This document shows, one piece after another, positions 6,188 to 17,500 of a stretch of DNA of 43,901 bases. The notes under the pieces are model-generated. The model was not told the DNA's origin, ran no database searches, and saw nothing but the letters and a program-made list of their open reading frames with translations. The stretch spans positions 1 through 43,901 of the IMG/VR virus record IMGVR_UViG_3300042514_000632. One strand, 5' to 3'. Position 1 is the first letter of the stretch, and each line of letters starts with the position of its first letter. The position numbers and the translations under genes are program-made. Origin of the DNA: a virus.

Positions 6188-6917
6188 ACTAATCAAGTTC
6201 GTAGCCGTGGGAGACAACCACGGAGATATGGTGGACAAGGATGTTGCAAAAGAATTCTATAAGTTCCTTAAGTGGTTCTCCCCTGACCAAGTCATTCACC
6301 TTGGTGACAACTGGGACTTCCGTTCCATTCGTAGAGGTGCTGGTCGCAAGGAAGAAGACGAGTCGTTGGTTGCTGATGTCAAGGCTGGCAAGGATTTCAT
6401 CAGCCGCACCCAGCCTACTATTTTCTTAAACGGAAACCACGATGACCGCCTCGACCAAATTATCAACGGCTCTACGCACGGAATGATGGTGGACTATTGT
6501 AGCGACCTAAAGAACGACATCCGCAACCATCTCAAGAAAAATGGATGCAAAAAGATTTACGACTACCACGCTGAGGACGGAGTACACACCCTAGGCAAGG
6601 TCAAGTTCGTACACGGCTACACCTGTGGCACTCGTGCCGTAGAGGAACACGCCATCCATTACGCTGAGCCTCAGGGTGCTGTCATTATGGGTCACCTGCA
6701 CTCCATCCAGCAGGTCAACGCCAAGAAGCATAACGGAGCAGTCGGATTCTCTGGCGGCTGTCTGTGCGTCAAGACGATGGACTATAGTAAGAACCGCCTA
6801 GCCACGAGCAAGTGGGGGTCAGGCTGGACTTATGGGTTCGTTCAAGGTAACGACTGGAAGGTCTGGCAGGCTCACCGAGTTGGCAAGAAGTTCATCTACT
6901 CTGTCAAAGGACTTTAA
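6180..6917 (+). CDS. Calcineurin-like metallophosphoesterase
   Basis: A 245-residue protein with all the metal-binding motifs in order: GDNHGD (11-16), GDNWD (42-46), GNHDD (85-89), VHGY (144-147) and GHLH (171-174). These bind two metal ions in phosphoesterases. The family includes lambda protein phosphatase, nucleotide phosphodiesterases and SbcD-type nucleases; there is no extra domain to decide the substrate. It starts 8 bases inside the upstream gene. A longer in-frame reading from 6054 lies in an overlap and adds a segment unlike the family, so 6180 is preferred. Confidence 0.85.
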   Translation: MSKLIKFVAVGDNHGDMVDKDVAKEFYKFLKWFSPDQVIHLGDNWDFRSIRRGAGRKEEDESLVADVKAGKDFISRTQPTIFLNGNHDDRLDQIINGSTHGMMVDYCSDLKNDIRNHLKKNGCKKIYDYHAEDGVHTLGKVKFVHGYTCGTRAVEEHAIHYAEPQGAVIMGHLHSIQQVNAKKHNGAVGFSGGCLCVKTMDYSKNRLATSKWGSGWTYGFVQGNDWKVWQAHRVGKKFIYSVKGL

Positions 6918-6924
6918 ACTTTCT

Positions 6925-7164
6925 ATGAACAACAAAGACCTCAAGGCTCTGGAGAAACTGTTTGGCAAGGCTGTGCCTGAAAAGCCTGCCGATGGGTTCT
7001 ACACCCGCAGGGAAATTCAGAAGATGTGGAACAGTTCTGAGCCTGTTATCTCACGGAAACTTAGTGCCGCCTTGAAGAATAATCTTCTTGAAATGCGGAT
7101 GTACCGAGTGAAGTCTGGTATGATTACTCGCCCTATTCCACACTACCGAATCATCACTAAGTAA
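6925..7164 (+). CDS. Small winged-helix-like protein
   Basis: A 79-residue protein. GFYTRREIQKMWNSSEPVIS followed by RKLSAALKNNLLEMRMYRVK and PHYRI fits a helix-turn-helix plus wing. The start at 6925 has the TTTCTATG context common in this operon; a longer reading would overlap the phosphoesterase by 93 bases. Likely a DNA-binding protein; function unknown. Confidence 0.62.
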   Translation: MNNKDLKALEKLFGKAVPEKPADGFYTRREIQKMWNSSEPVISRKLSAALKNNLLEMRMYRVKSGMITRPIPHYRIITK

Positions 7165-7170
7165 TCTCCT

Positions 7171-7449
7171 ATGACCAACGCTGATAAACTCAAAGAATTC
7201 CTTATGAACTTTGACGAGAACATCGTCATCGCAGACGGATGTGAACACGCCTTCCTTGGTGTGTCCAACACTCCTGATGGGTATTGTGCCGTGTACTCCA
7301 CGGAGCGTATCGTCGCTAATCTTATGGAGGAAGATATGATGACCTTTGACGATGCGGAAGAGTATATGCACCTCAACATCCTTGGCAAGGACTATGGTGA
7401 CAACGCTCCTCTGTTCGTTGATATCATTCCAGACGAATTCTGGAAATGA
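7171..7449 (+). CDS. Hypothetical acidic protein
   Basis: A 92-residue acidic protein, last secure gene of the early operon. Its pattern (ENIVIADGCEHAFLGVSNTP, YCAVYSTERIV, then an acidic helix) suggests a compact alpha/beta fold. The start follows ATCTCCT. It ends about 40 bases before the end of the convergent late operon. Confidence 0.65.
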   Translation: MTNADKLKEFLMNFDENIVIADGCEHAFLGVSNTPDGYCAVYSTERIVANLMEEDMMTFDDAEEYMHLNILGKDYGDNAPLFVDIIPDEFWK

Positions 7450-7748
7450 AGTTCGGAGATTATGTAGGTAGCAAGATTGAAGACGGACTATTCAGACAAG
7501 ACTGGGGCTTCTTTGCGTTTGTCTTCTTTATTAGCATCTTGTTCGGAAGCCTTATTGGACTTGTCCTTGTAGATAGAGATAGCAATTCCAATCACCGACA
7601 CACACACCGACACAGCAACAACCCAAGTGAACCAAGTGGAGTCGAATATCCAAGCGGAAGCCATAGCCAGCATACCGCCAGCCATAACAATACCAGCGGA
7701 CTTTTTGAAGGGTGTAAATGCAAATGCCAACAAACCAGCGATAAATAA
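7446..7748 (+). CDS. Doubtful membrane-protein ORF antisense to the spanin-like gene
   Basis: A 100-codon frame whose ATG overlaps the preceding stop as ATGA, the coupling used throughout this operon. Residues about 20-42 (GFFAFVFFISILFGSLIGLV) form a good membrane segment. However, all but the first 14 codons are antisense to the lipoprotein gene, and the second half (His/Ser/Asn-rich) looks like a shadow of it. It is either a shadow or a genuine overprinted protein. Confidence 0.3.
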   Translation: MKFGDYVGSKIEDGLFRQDWGFFAFVFFISILFGSLIGLVLVDRDSNSNHRHTHRHSNNPSEPSGVEYPSGSHSQHTASHNNTSGLFEGCKCKCQQTSDK

Positions 7749-8234
7749 TCCCAAGCCAGCGGTGCTGAACTGCCAGAGAATCTTCTGCTTGAATTCAGCG
7801 TCAGCCCTGCTGTTAGCCTCAGCCAACTCCAAGTCCCTCTGCTCTACCATAGCATAAAGGACATCGGTCTCAGCGTCTACCTTAGATGCCTCGTCCTTGT
7901 CCTTCTGGATAGCCTTGGAGTCGCTTTGAGCAAGCATACGGCTGTACTCCTCCACCTTGATTGTCGAGGGCTTAGAAACGCCACCCAGACGGATTACTTG
8001 TCCTTGGACGAGTTCTCGAACATCTCCCTTAGGGAGGCTATTAACGACAGCAGTAAGGGCAGAAGCAGAATCGGAGACGATGCTTTCGACTTTCGAGATG
8101 TAGTTGTCTTTTTCTTCATTAGTGAATGATGTTGCGGGGGGTTGTTGAGGTTGTACGGATTGGCATCCAGTAAGGGTTACAAAAGCAAATAGCATTGCCA
8201 GCCTTTGTAAACTTTTGAGCCACTTAGTTTTCAT
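7488..8234 (-). CDS. Lipoprotein with C-terminal membrane segments, candidate unimolecular spanin
   Basis: A 248-residue protein. The N-terminus is a lipoprotein signal (hydrophobic LAMLFAFVT, lipobox LTGC, lipidated C24). Residues about 35-150 are hydrophilic and helical, with a coiled-coil-like end (VEQRDLELAEANSRADAEF). Three membrane segments follow (about 152-176, 179-197, 200-222) and a charged tail. A lipid anchor at the outer membrane joined through a periplasmic helix to inner-membrane segments is the plan of unimolecular spanins such as T1 gp11, which fuse the two membranes at lysis; three segments instead of one is unusual. It directly follows the holin (TAA-ATG contact), consistent with a lysis cassette. 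Role inferred. Confidence 0.6.
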   Translation of the reverse strand: MKTKWLKSLQRLAMLFAFVTLTGCQSVQPQQPPATSFTNEEKDNYISKVESIVSDSASALTAVVNSLPKGDVRELVQGQVIRLGGVSKPSTIKVEEYSRMLAQSDSKAIQKDKDEASKVDAETDVLYAMVEQRDLELAEANSRADAEFKQKILWQFSTAGLGLFIAGLLAFAFTPFKKSAGIVMAGGMLAMASAWIFDSTWFTWVVAVSVCVSVIGIAISIYKDKSNKASEQDANKEDKRKEAPVLSE

Positions 8235-8534
8235 TTACTTCTTGAGAACCTTACGCTTAGCCCACTCAAAAATGTCGGGGGCTAAAGCACCAGATGAGGA
8301 ATAGATTATTCCTTTGTACATAGCATCTATGTCAGCGTTGTTGATGGCGAAATAAACCAGAGTGCCAACAATAGCACCAGCAAGAGCCTTGCGAACCCAA
8401 ATAATTCCTTGCCACCTTTCGTTTGTAATTATTAAACGAGCGACAGCACCCAACGCTCCTAGGACGGCTACTATCCATCCACCCCTCTTGAACTCCTCAG
8501 CCGTGTCTAGGAGGTTCGGGTCTATAGGACTCAT
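8235..8534 (-). CDS. Holin (class I, three membrane segments)
   Basis: A 99-residue protein with membrane segments at about 19-37 (GWIVAVLGALGAVARLII), 48-65 (RKALAGAIVGTLVYFAI) and 72-88 (MYKGIIYSSSGALAPDIFEW), and a basic tail WAKRKVLKK. Size, three segments and the basic C-terminus fit lambda-S-type holins, which form inner-membrane holes that time lysis. The start overlaps the stop of the megaprotein gene (ATGA) and the spanin-like gene follows. The transglycosylase at 3098 has its own signal peptide, so it may not need the hole for export. Confidence 0.75.
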   Translation of the reverse strand: MSPIDPNLLDTAEEFKRGGWIVAVLGALGAVARLIITNERWQGIIWVRKALAGAIVGTLVYFAINNADIDAMYKGIIYSSSGALAPDIFEWAKRKVLKK

Positions 8535-11500
8535 TGCTTAGGTTCAGCCCTTTGGACTCTCCGCTTGGCTTGGTCGAGGTCTTGGTAAATGCCCTGTAAA
8601 GCCTTCTGAGGGTTGTACACCTTGAACTTGTCTCCTTGGACAACAATCATCCAGCCGACAGCGTTCTTCCAGAAGCCTCCGTTAAGACCTTTTTCAAGCG
8701 TCCAACCTCTCCAGCCCTCTAACTTGCCCATAGGCTTAGCGGAAGGAAGGTTCTTGGGGAAGGGGGACGGATAGATGGATGTGCTTAACTGGCTAGCAGA
8801 GGCAGGAGGGGGGCTAGAAGGGGCTACAGGACGCTTAGGAATCGTGGGAGTAGCAGGGGCAGGGTAGGGAAAGGCAGGGTACTTAGCAGACGGAGCAGGG
8901 ATAGTTCCAGCCTCCACATCAGCACCCACCTCAAGGTCGGACTGCTGGGACTGGTTGCTATCAAGGTCAGCACCCTCGTCCATATCCCTGCGGTTAGTAG
9001 CCTGAGCCTGCTGAATATCCTCAGCCTCAAGGTCAGCACCCTCGTTCTGATTCTGTCGGTACTCGTTCTGCCTCTGGGCGTTATCCTCAGCCTCAAGGTC
9101 AGCACCTTCAGCCATATCTTCCTCGTAGCCCTTGCGTATCTTCTTTGAAATTCGCTGAGAGTTCTTCTCGATGCCCTTGTCGAGGGGCTTGAGTATCTTC
9201 TGTAGTTCCTTGAGCGTTGCTACTGGCGTAAGTGCAGGACGAGAAATGCCTTCCTCAACAGACGCTACAATCTTATCGTAGGCTTCTCTGACTTCAGGCT
9301 CAAGTACTTCGTCAGTAGCATCCTGCTTTCTGACAGCCTCACGCAGAACCTTCATCGCATTCTTGATGTCAGGGGATATGTTAGCCGTGTCAGCGTTGTC
9401 ATCAATGAACTTACCAAGGATGCTTACGCCCTTCTTGACGCTGTCGCTTACCTTGTAGTTGCCCTCAAAAGGTTTTATGTCAGGTCTATACTCAGCATCA
9501 GATGTTTTATAGTGAGCCTTTCCGTGCATCTTAGATTCGATGAAGAATGTCTTGTCTCCATTGTAGTCTTGCCTTTCATCAGAAAGTCTAGTCTCAGAAT
9601 CCTGATATCCAATTCTCGCGTTTTCTTGGTCAATGACTGTTTCACGGAGTGTTTGAGGTCTTCTTTTTTGGTCAATCATTCTTCCACCCCAAGACCTAGC
9701 ACCTTGCTCACGGAGTCGTTCAGCCATTTCAGAATATAACAGTCTTCCGTAACCCTTGTTTCTAAATTGCTCTTTAATTTCAGCCATACCAGAGGCAGCA
9801 CTATTTCCATCTATTTCAGAAGTAAATGAGCCAATGAAGACTTCAGAGCCATTAGGAGCATCCTTGTATAGACTAAGTTTATACTCTGTACCAAATTTAG
9901 AGGAACGGAGTTTTTTAAACCTGACGCTTATATCTTTTGTTAACTTAGGATTTTCCTTGGCTACACGACCAACGAACTCTCCTTCCATTTGAGATGGCGT
10001 ATATCTCTTAGGAACATTGTCATCCGCTTGTTCTTTCGACTTTGCCTTTGCAGTATGTTCAAGAATGTTGCTCATCATCTCATCCATAGAAGGAAAACTT
10101 GGAGGCATATATCCTTCTGCATCGGAAACCTTATAGGCAGGTTGACCCTTGAGCGTCTCCTTCATAGCAGGAGTTACATCGTAACCCCTAGAGCGAGACA
10201 GAATCTCGTGCGTGTCGTGCGTGTCAGAGGTTTCATAAGCCTGAGACTTCTTAAGGTTGTTTGCAGGCTTAAGTTCTCCACCAAACTTCTTGATGTCGCT
10301 AGCAACCATCGCAGGAATATCCTTGTCGTAAAGTTGCTGACCTCTCTGGTTACGCATATCCACATCAGGGTGCGTATCCTTAGATTCAACAAACACAACT
10401 CTGTCTGCTCCGAGTTCAATCGCCTGACGCATAGCAGTTCTTGAGGCAATCTTTACAGTTTCCTTGAAGTCCTGAAGCGGGGCATTAACTCCCTTGTCTT
10501 CAGCACGGCTTAACTTTAACTTGTTTTCATTGTAAAGCAGATTGAATAAACTGTCCTTTGATTGTCCGTAGTCGTTTGTCTTGGAAACTTGCAGGTTGTT
10601 GAAGAATACAGTTTCTCCCTCTTCCTTTCCTAAAACCTCAATGTTCGTTTCAAGGTCGGACTGAAGTCTTTTTCTGTATGTTTCAGGCAATTCCTTTATG
10701 TACTTCTTGTACAACTCTCTTGATTCATTTATGAAGTCAGCCTTTATGGTTGCCTGTCTTTCTCCAAACGGAGTTGTTTCTTGCAGGCGTTCAAATGCGT
10801 CTCGTGAGGCTTTCATACGCTCTCTGAACTCAGTCATTATGCCCATATCTTTCTTAATCTGCTTAACTTCGTGCTGAGGAACTTGCTTAGCCTGTGCGTT
10901 TTGAGATTGAATTTCTTCAATAAACAGAACCCTTCTTCCTTCAGCGTCCACTCTGATTGTTGCTCTGACGTGAACGACAACATCACCCTTAGCACCAAAG
11001 TGTCCAGAAACTCCGTGGGCATACTTAGGATTAATTCTCGCAATGAATGTGTGGTTTTCTTCAACAGCACCAACGGCACGATAAGGACTAGTGTCACCAA
11101 AGTCAGCCTCTACGCCTGTTGTTTTCGGGTCTACTTCAATCTCAATTTTGTTCGTGTCAATGAAGTCTCTGATTTCCTTTATGGATGTCTTCTTCTGTCC
11201 CTTAGCCTTAAGGAACTCAGTTAGACCAATAGCGTCAGCCTCTGTCATAATGCGTCCAATGTCTCCACCAGAAGCATTCTTGATTAGGTTCAACAGTCTT
11301 GCAGGATTGATAGCCTCATCCTTGCCAACAGTCTTGCTGAAGATATTCTCAACAGTTTGATTGAGAGCAGAATAGAATGTGGGATTGGCGTAATCCTTTG
11401 TCAGTTCGGCTTCCATAAATCTTTTGAATCCTTCGTATTGTCTGCGTTGGTTTCCTCTAACACTTGCTGTTTTATCTAGAAACTCCGTTCCTGCAAAACT

Positions 11501-14500
11501 TTCCACCGAACGGAACAACTCGCTCACCTGTAAATCTCCCATTCTTCCAGTTCTTTCTTTGCTGTAATATCCTTCTTCACCACGAGACTTCGTTTTTTCC
11601 TCAAAGGCAATCGTGCTATCAATAGACTCAATCATCAGGTCAACACCTCTTAGGTGATTCCTGAAGTCTGCACCACGGCTGAGGGCGGGATTATCAACAT
11701 CTACTTCTAGGTCTTTACCAAGTTCACCGCTAAGGAGTTTGTCTCTGTAGCGAATCATCATCTCCCTGTATCTAGGCAGGTCAACAAGCAGGTCTCTACG
11801 CTTCTGTGTTATGTGTTCAGCCTTGGTTTCAGACACCTTGTACTTAGGCTCTCCAGCAAGAATCTTATCCTTTGTGGTAGCCAAGTTAAGCGTGTCCTTG
11901 CGAACTCCGTGACTTCCTTCTCTTACAATACCTTCTCCGAATGTAGCAGTTGTTGTCATAAGCAACTCAGATGAAGACCTAAGTTTGCCGCTTTTGGAAA
12001 TATAATGTGTGCTGACTTCCCTTCCGTGGGGAGGACTAATCATATCCGTCAAGCGTCTAGGAACTTCAAACACAGACATAACGGCAGGAGTAGTTTTTCC
12101 TTTGCCCTTATCGCTTCTGTAATCCATCGGGAATCCTTCGTGACCGCCTACTTTGGCAATAATCGCTTGATTTTGGGGGACTTCAAGAGCCGCAACAACT
12201 TTTCCGTATCCAAGAGACTCTCCTTCTCCACCCTGTGTTCTGGTAATAGGCTCATCTGTCAGTTTAAGAATCTCATTTCTGAATCCTTCTCCAGACATTT
12301 TCATCTCAGGGTTATTGAAAAACTTCTGGAAGTAATCCTTGTTTTTCTTGACGCTAGGAAGCGTAGCAAGTGTCTGAACAAGCCTGTCCATTGTTTCACC
12401 TCTGTTGCTAAATGTAGACTTATCCTGAGGGAAGAAGTTCTTTTCAAGAAACGCAATCTGTTCAGCCGCAGGTCTTCCGATAAGAGGCTTAAGCAAGTCT
12501 CCTTGCGGAACTCTAACTTTTGAAGTCGTGCCATCATCATTTTTTACATCCTTAACAACAAACGCTTCAGACATTGCCTTAATAATCGTGTTAACTTCAG
12601 CGGGGTCAATAGCCTTGCTTTGAACAAACTTAGCAAGCAACGATGTAACTGCACCACCTACTTGAGGATGGCTGAATGATTTGGTTTCGCGACCAGAAAT
12701 GAGAAGGAATGTTAAAGGATTTCCAGCCTTAATAGACCTTTGTCTAACCGCCTCAATTTTATTAAGACCAGCCTTGTCAACGGAAGCAAGAACAGCGGCT
12801 TGCTTGTCAGGATTAATCTTTCCTGAAATAATATTGTGCAAAGCACCGCCCTGAATCTTACTGATGACTTCACCTGTAGAGCCATCAATCAAATTCCACA
12901 CTCCAGAGTTATCATAGTTAATCAAAACAACAGGTCTTCCAGCAAACTCTTCAGATTTAACGCCCTTACGCAATCTTCCAGAAAGCCCAGCCTCCTTCAG
13001 GAACTTGTCATATCCAGACTCTCTAGCAACTGTGTCGGCAACCTTCCACGAAAGACCGACATCAGTACCTACACGGACATCTTTGCCACGAGGCATAGAC
13101 TCTTGAATGGGGTATCTGATAGAGCCTTGGTTGTCCTCAGAGTAAGAACGAGCGACTGTGTCAACTTTCTCCATACCAATGTGCGTATCGATGATAGCCG
13201 TGTTGTCCTTGACCTTGTCGGACATAACAATGAACACAGTATCAGCACTTCCACCATCGTAAACATTCTTGATTATAACGCCATCGTGACCTCCGTCTCT
13301 CACCTGCTTGATGTATCTATCGTACATATCAGGGCTGTAGCACTTGAAGTCAGCATCAACCACAAGAGGGTTGTTGAACTTAACAGCGGCTCGCACCTGA
13401 CGATATCCTGTGTCCCCTTCCTTGGGGTCTGCGTAGCCAAAGGAGGTCTTTGTTTCTCCAGAGAGGAACACTCCCACCTTGTCGTGGTCTGCTCCGTGCT
13501 TAGTGCCGAACTGCTTGGGGTCGAACTCACGAGAGGCAATCAGTTCGTGTGAACTTGTTCCGTGAGTGGCAACAGTTGTTACAGGCTTGCCTGTCTGGAA
13601 CTGCGAGTCGTAGGAATCACCAAAGAACACCTTAGCCATATTGTCATAGCCTATGCTTGTGCGTCTATGCGTGTTGATGAAGTCAAGAATAGCCTGACCA
13701 TTTCTTCCACTCTTGGTTGCTCTCTCGTAGGCAAGCAGGATGTCGTTATAGCGGTCAGCGTGGGAGACAATGACATCATAAGCGTCACGAGCCTTCTTGT
13801 ATTCCCTGCCCCTGCCATTGGCTTCCTCAGCCTTCATCTTGTCGTAAGCCTGCGTTCTGAGTTCTCTTAAGGCATAACCACGCTTGGCAACATCTTCAGT
13901 AATGGCAAAGACAGTCTCAGCGTCTGCCTGTCTGAGCCTGTGAAAGTTACTGCTAAAAAACTCCTCACGAGTCTGCCTAATCAGGCTTGTGCCTCTATGG
14001 AAAGCCTTGCCTTCATCTGTGGCAAAGATGTCTCCGAGTTCCCTGCCCTTAGCAAGCGTCTGGTCATCAAACACCTTAAAGGACGCTTGTCTCTTCTGCT
14101 GGTCTTCCTGTACCCTCTGGATTCTGACTTCAGTCTCTGCTCTTTCTGCGGCGTAAGTTTTCTCCATCGCAACGCTGGCGAGGTCTTTATCCTTAAACGA
14201 ACCAAGCGACTTTCCGTTATTATCGTACAGATGAGCCGTTCCCTTGGCATCAGCGGTAATCTTGTAGCCAGAAGCGTGAGTGAAGATGTTGCCAACAGGT
14301 GTCTTTTCGACTTCCATATCTGACACCTTGAAGTTCTTGCTGAGGTCTCTGTGAGCGTTTTCGAGGTTAAACTCATAACGAGTGGGCAGGTCGCTCTTCA
14401 TCGGAGTCATCAAATCCATACTCTGGTTAAAGACTGTGGATGTCTTGCCTCTAGGAATCTCAGCAATAGGCTTATTGAAGTACGACTCGCTCTGACGCTT

Positions 14501-17500
14501 AGCCATACCAAGGAACTGGTGCATCACATTTCTACGCTCACCACCAAAGCCATCACCACGAGCAAGCGAGGGAAGCAAAGAAGACTCAACACGAGTTCTG
14601 TCCGTGCTAGCCTTGCTAGCGTTGCTGAGGTAGTCAAAGAACGACTGGTCAAAGGCGTTTCTATCGCCCTGCCAGAGGTCTCTAACAGCAGGGTCAGCCC
14701 ACAGGGTGTTGCCACGCATATCAATAACCTTCTTGTCCAGACCCTTCATCACGAGGGAGAGCGTTCCATCCTTCTTGACCTTGATGTCGTAACCAACAAC
14801 GATGGTCTCTCTGGAAGTAATAGGAACATCAGCACCATAAAGACGAGGTGAATTTGGTCCAACCTGAGTTTCCTGAGACGCTCCGTGGTAAAGATACGAG
14901 ACAACATTAGACCCCTTGCCTTCAACGATGTCCTGAACATTCTTGATTCTGTCAGCCAGCAGTTGACTGATGTGACCTTCCTTGACTAGGTGTGTAAGGA
15001 TTGTGTCGTTTAGTCTAGTGCCAAGGGTGCTTGAGGCGTTGAAGTTTCCGTCAACATCAAGCAGTCCAGCGACAATCTTAGGGTCGAGTTTAGACAGCGA
15101 GTCGTGAATAGCCTTGCCGACTTCAAGACGCTCTTGCTTAACTTGGGCTTCAGTCAGACCTCTGGGCTGTCCGTTCTTGTCGTAGAAATGTTTGAGTCCA
15201 TCGATACCGCTACTCTCAAAGAAAGCCTTGCGAGCCTCAGGGCTGAGCGTTCTTACATCAAGGCTGTTAGAACTGCCCTTACGCTTGCCAGCAACCGAGC
15301 GAATCAAGTCCTGAGCAAGGAAGTCAATGGCAGAGGAACGCTGAGCGGCTGTTCTCTTTCCGTCAGTTCCGAAAGCCACATCAAAGCCCTTGTCGAAATC
15401 AAAGGTAGGTCTCTGCTTCTTAGCACCGCCCTGCCAGAAATCAATGAAGCCGTTCTGGACTCTGTCCATTACGCCACGCATACCTGTGAATTCTGCTCCG
15501 TGGAACAGGTAGTCAACAGACTTGCCCTTCAGGAACTGAGTGAAATAGTGAGCACCGAATTCCTCAACAAGGTAGTCCAACGCACGAGCCGAATCAGGGT
15601 TCATCCTAGCCGTTGAGCCAGCCTTTTCGTACTCAGCGAGGTGAGCATCGAACTCAGCAAGACGCTTCTTGACTTCAGCAACAGGAAGCCTGTTTCCGTT
15701 TTCGTCTCTGGTGAACTGTAGTTCTCGTCTGGCAAACTTTCTGAACTCCTTAGGGTCGATTTCGGCAGGCTTGACCTTCTTGCCATTCTCATCGAACTCA
15801 CCAAGAATAGCCTTTGAGAAGCCGTCCTTGAAGTGTCTTTCCATCATCGTGCTTCTGAACACAGCGTGGAAGAGTTCGTGGTGCATCGTGTTCTTACCAG
15901 CAGACTCCGTGTCCATATGGATGGTGACCCGCTTCTTACCGCTGGCATCCATATCCGTGAACATAACGAACCCTTCTCCTCCGTACCAATCGGCAACGCT
16001 AGCACCATACTTGACAGGCTTGCCCTGAGCATCGACAACTCTGAGACCTGTATCCTTGTCAATCTTGTAGCCTTCAGAGTCCAGTCCGTGGGACTTCAGT
16101 AACGCAACAGCATCGCTCTTTCTGCCGACAAGCATCCGCATATCAGGAGCAATTCTGTCAAGACCTCCAATGACCTGCAAAGCACCTGCTCTATCTCCGA
16201 GAAGCGTCTGGCGTTCTAAAAATGCAGAAAGACCCTTGTAATTCGGGTCATTACTAGCCTTAGCAAGTTCCATTTTGAACCCGCCCTGAACCTCAGCCCT
16301 AGCCATCTTAGTGCCTCCAGAGATATCAGCAAACAGTCTGCCAGCCCCAGCACCAACAGCACCAAGGGCAACACCAGCACCAATGCCGTGTCCTAGCCCT
16401 TCCTTGCCACCGCTGAGGTATCCGAGCGTACCGCCAATCATAGCACCCTGACCAGCACCTTCAGCGATGCTGTAGCCGTAGGAGAACATCGGGTCAACGG
16501 CATCAATAACCTTCAGGAGACCCTTGGCGTGTGCCGAAAGATTTGGAGTCTGCAAGAGAGCCTCTCTAGCAAACGAAAGATGTCCACGCTTTCCACCCTG
16601 TCTGAGCATCTGGTTTCCGACAGCACTTACAGCCTCGCCAACACCAGAAGCAACACCAGCACCAACATAGACATTTGAGATAGTAGAAACGACAGGGATA
16701 TGACCTCCAAGTATTGACGATGTGGTTGTGCCGATGGCAGAAAGTCTGGCAGTCTGTCTGAGTTCAGCCATAGGAATGCCAGAGGCAGTCTCTAGGACAT
16801 TGCCTCCAACTGTAACAGCCTTGTCGATAGTACCCTTTGTGACATTGCCGATGAACTCAATAGGAGCACCAACGCCCCATTTGAGACCGCCACCAATAAT
16901 GGCAGACTTAATAGCCGCCGCCCGACCACCAAGAGAAATTACTTTTTCTCCAAGACCAACGGCTCGCATACCAGCAGTAACGCCAGCACCAAACGGAACA
17001 AACAAAGTGGGGTCAGCGATATAAGACATCGCAAGCGTGATGTCGTGGTCAATGACATCCTTATCCATAACAATAGTATCTTCTCCAGAGGCTAGTCTGG
17101 CAGAATGCTTGTTGAACTTACGAGCCGCCAAGAACTGGTTGTACCCTTCAGGGCTTCCGTCACCAGCGATAGCGTTCTTAAGACCAAACAAAACGCTGTC
17201 AGGATTGGCACTCTGGGCAAGCATACCATAGAGGTTGCGTGTACCTTGAGCAAAGGCTTCAATGAGAGAAGGCGGGGCTTTAGCCAGAGCCTTCATAGGA
17301 TGGTCAGCAACAGCCCCAGCCGCCCTTCCTAGGTCATCAAGAACCATACCAACGCCCTCTCCAATTCCATCAAGAAGGCTGGACTCGTGCGTCTTGTTGT
17401 ACGCAACATACTTCAGATATTCTGGCAGGGTAGGAGCGTAGTCCATATCCTGCTTGAGAGCCTCAAAGACATCTTCTCCAGTAAGCGGAGCATTGATACG

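Noticed and set aside
12836-13552. Long plus-strand frame (238 codons) inside the megaprotein gene
   Set aside because: Antisense to conserved megaprotein sequence; several such frames occur there because of codon bias.
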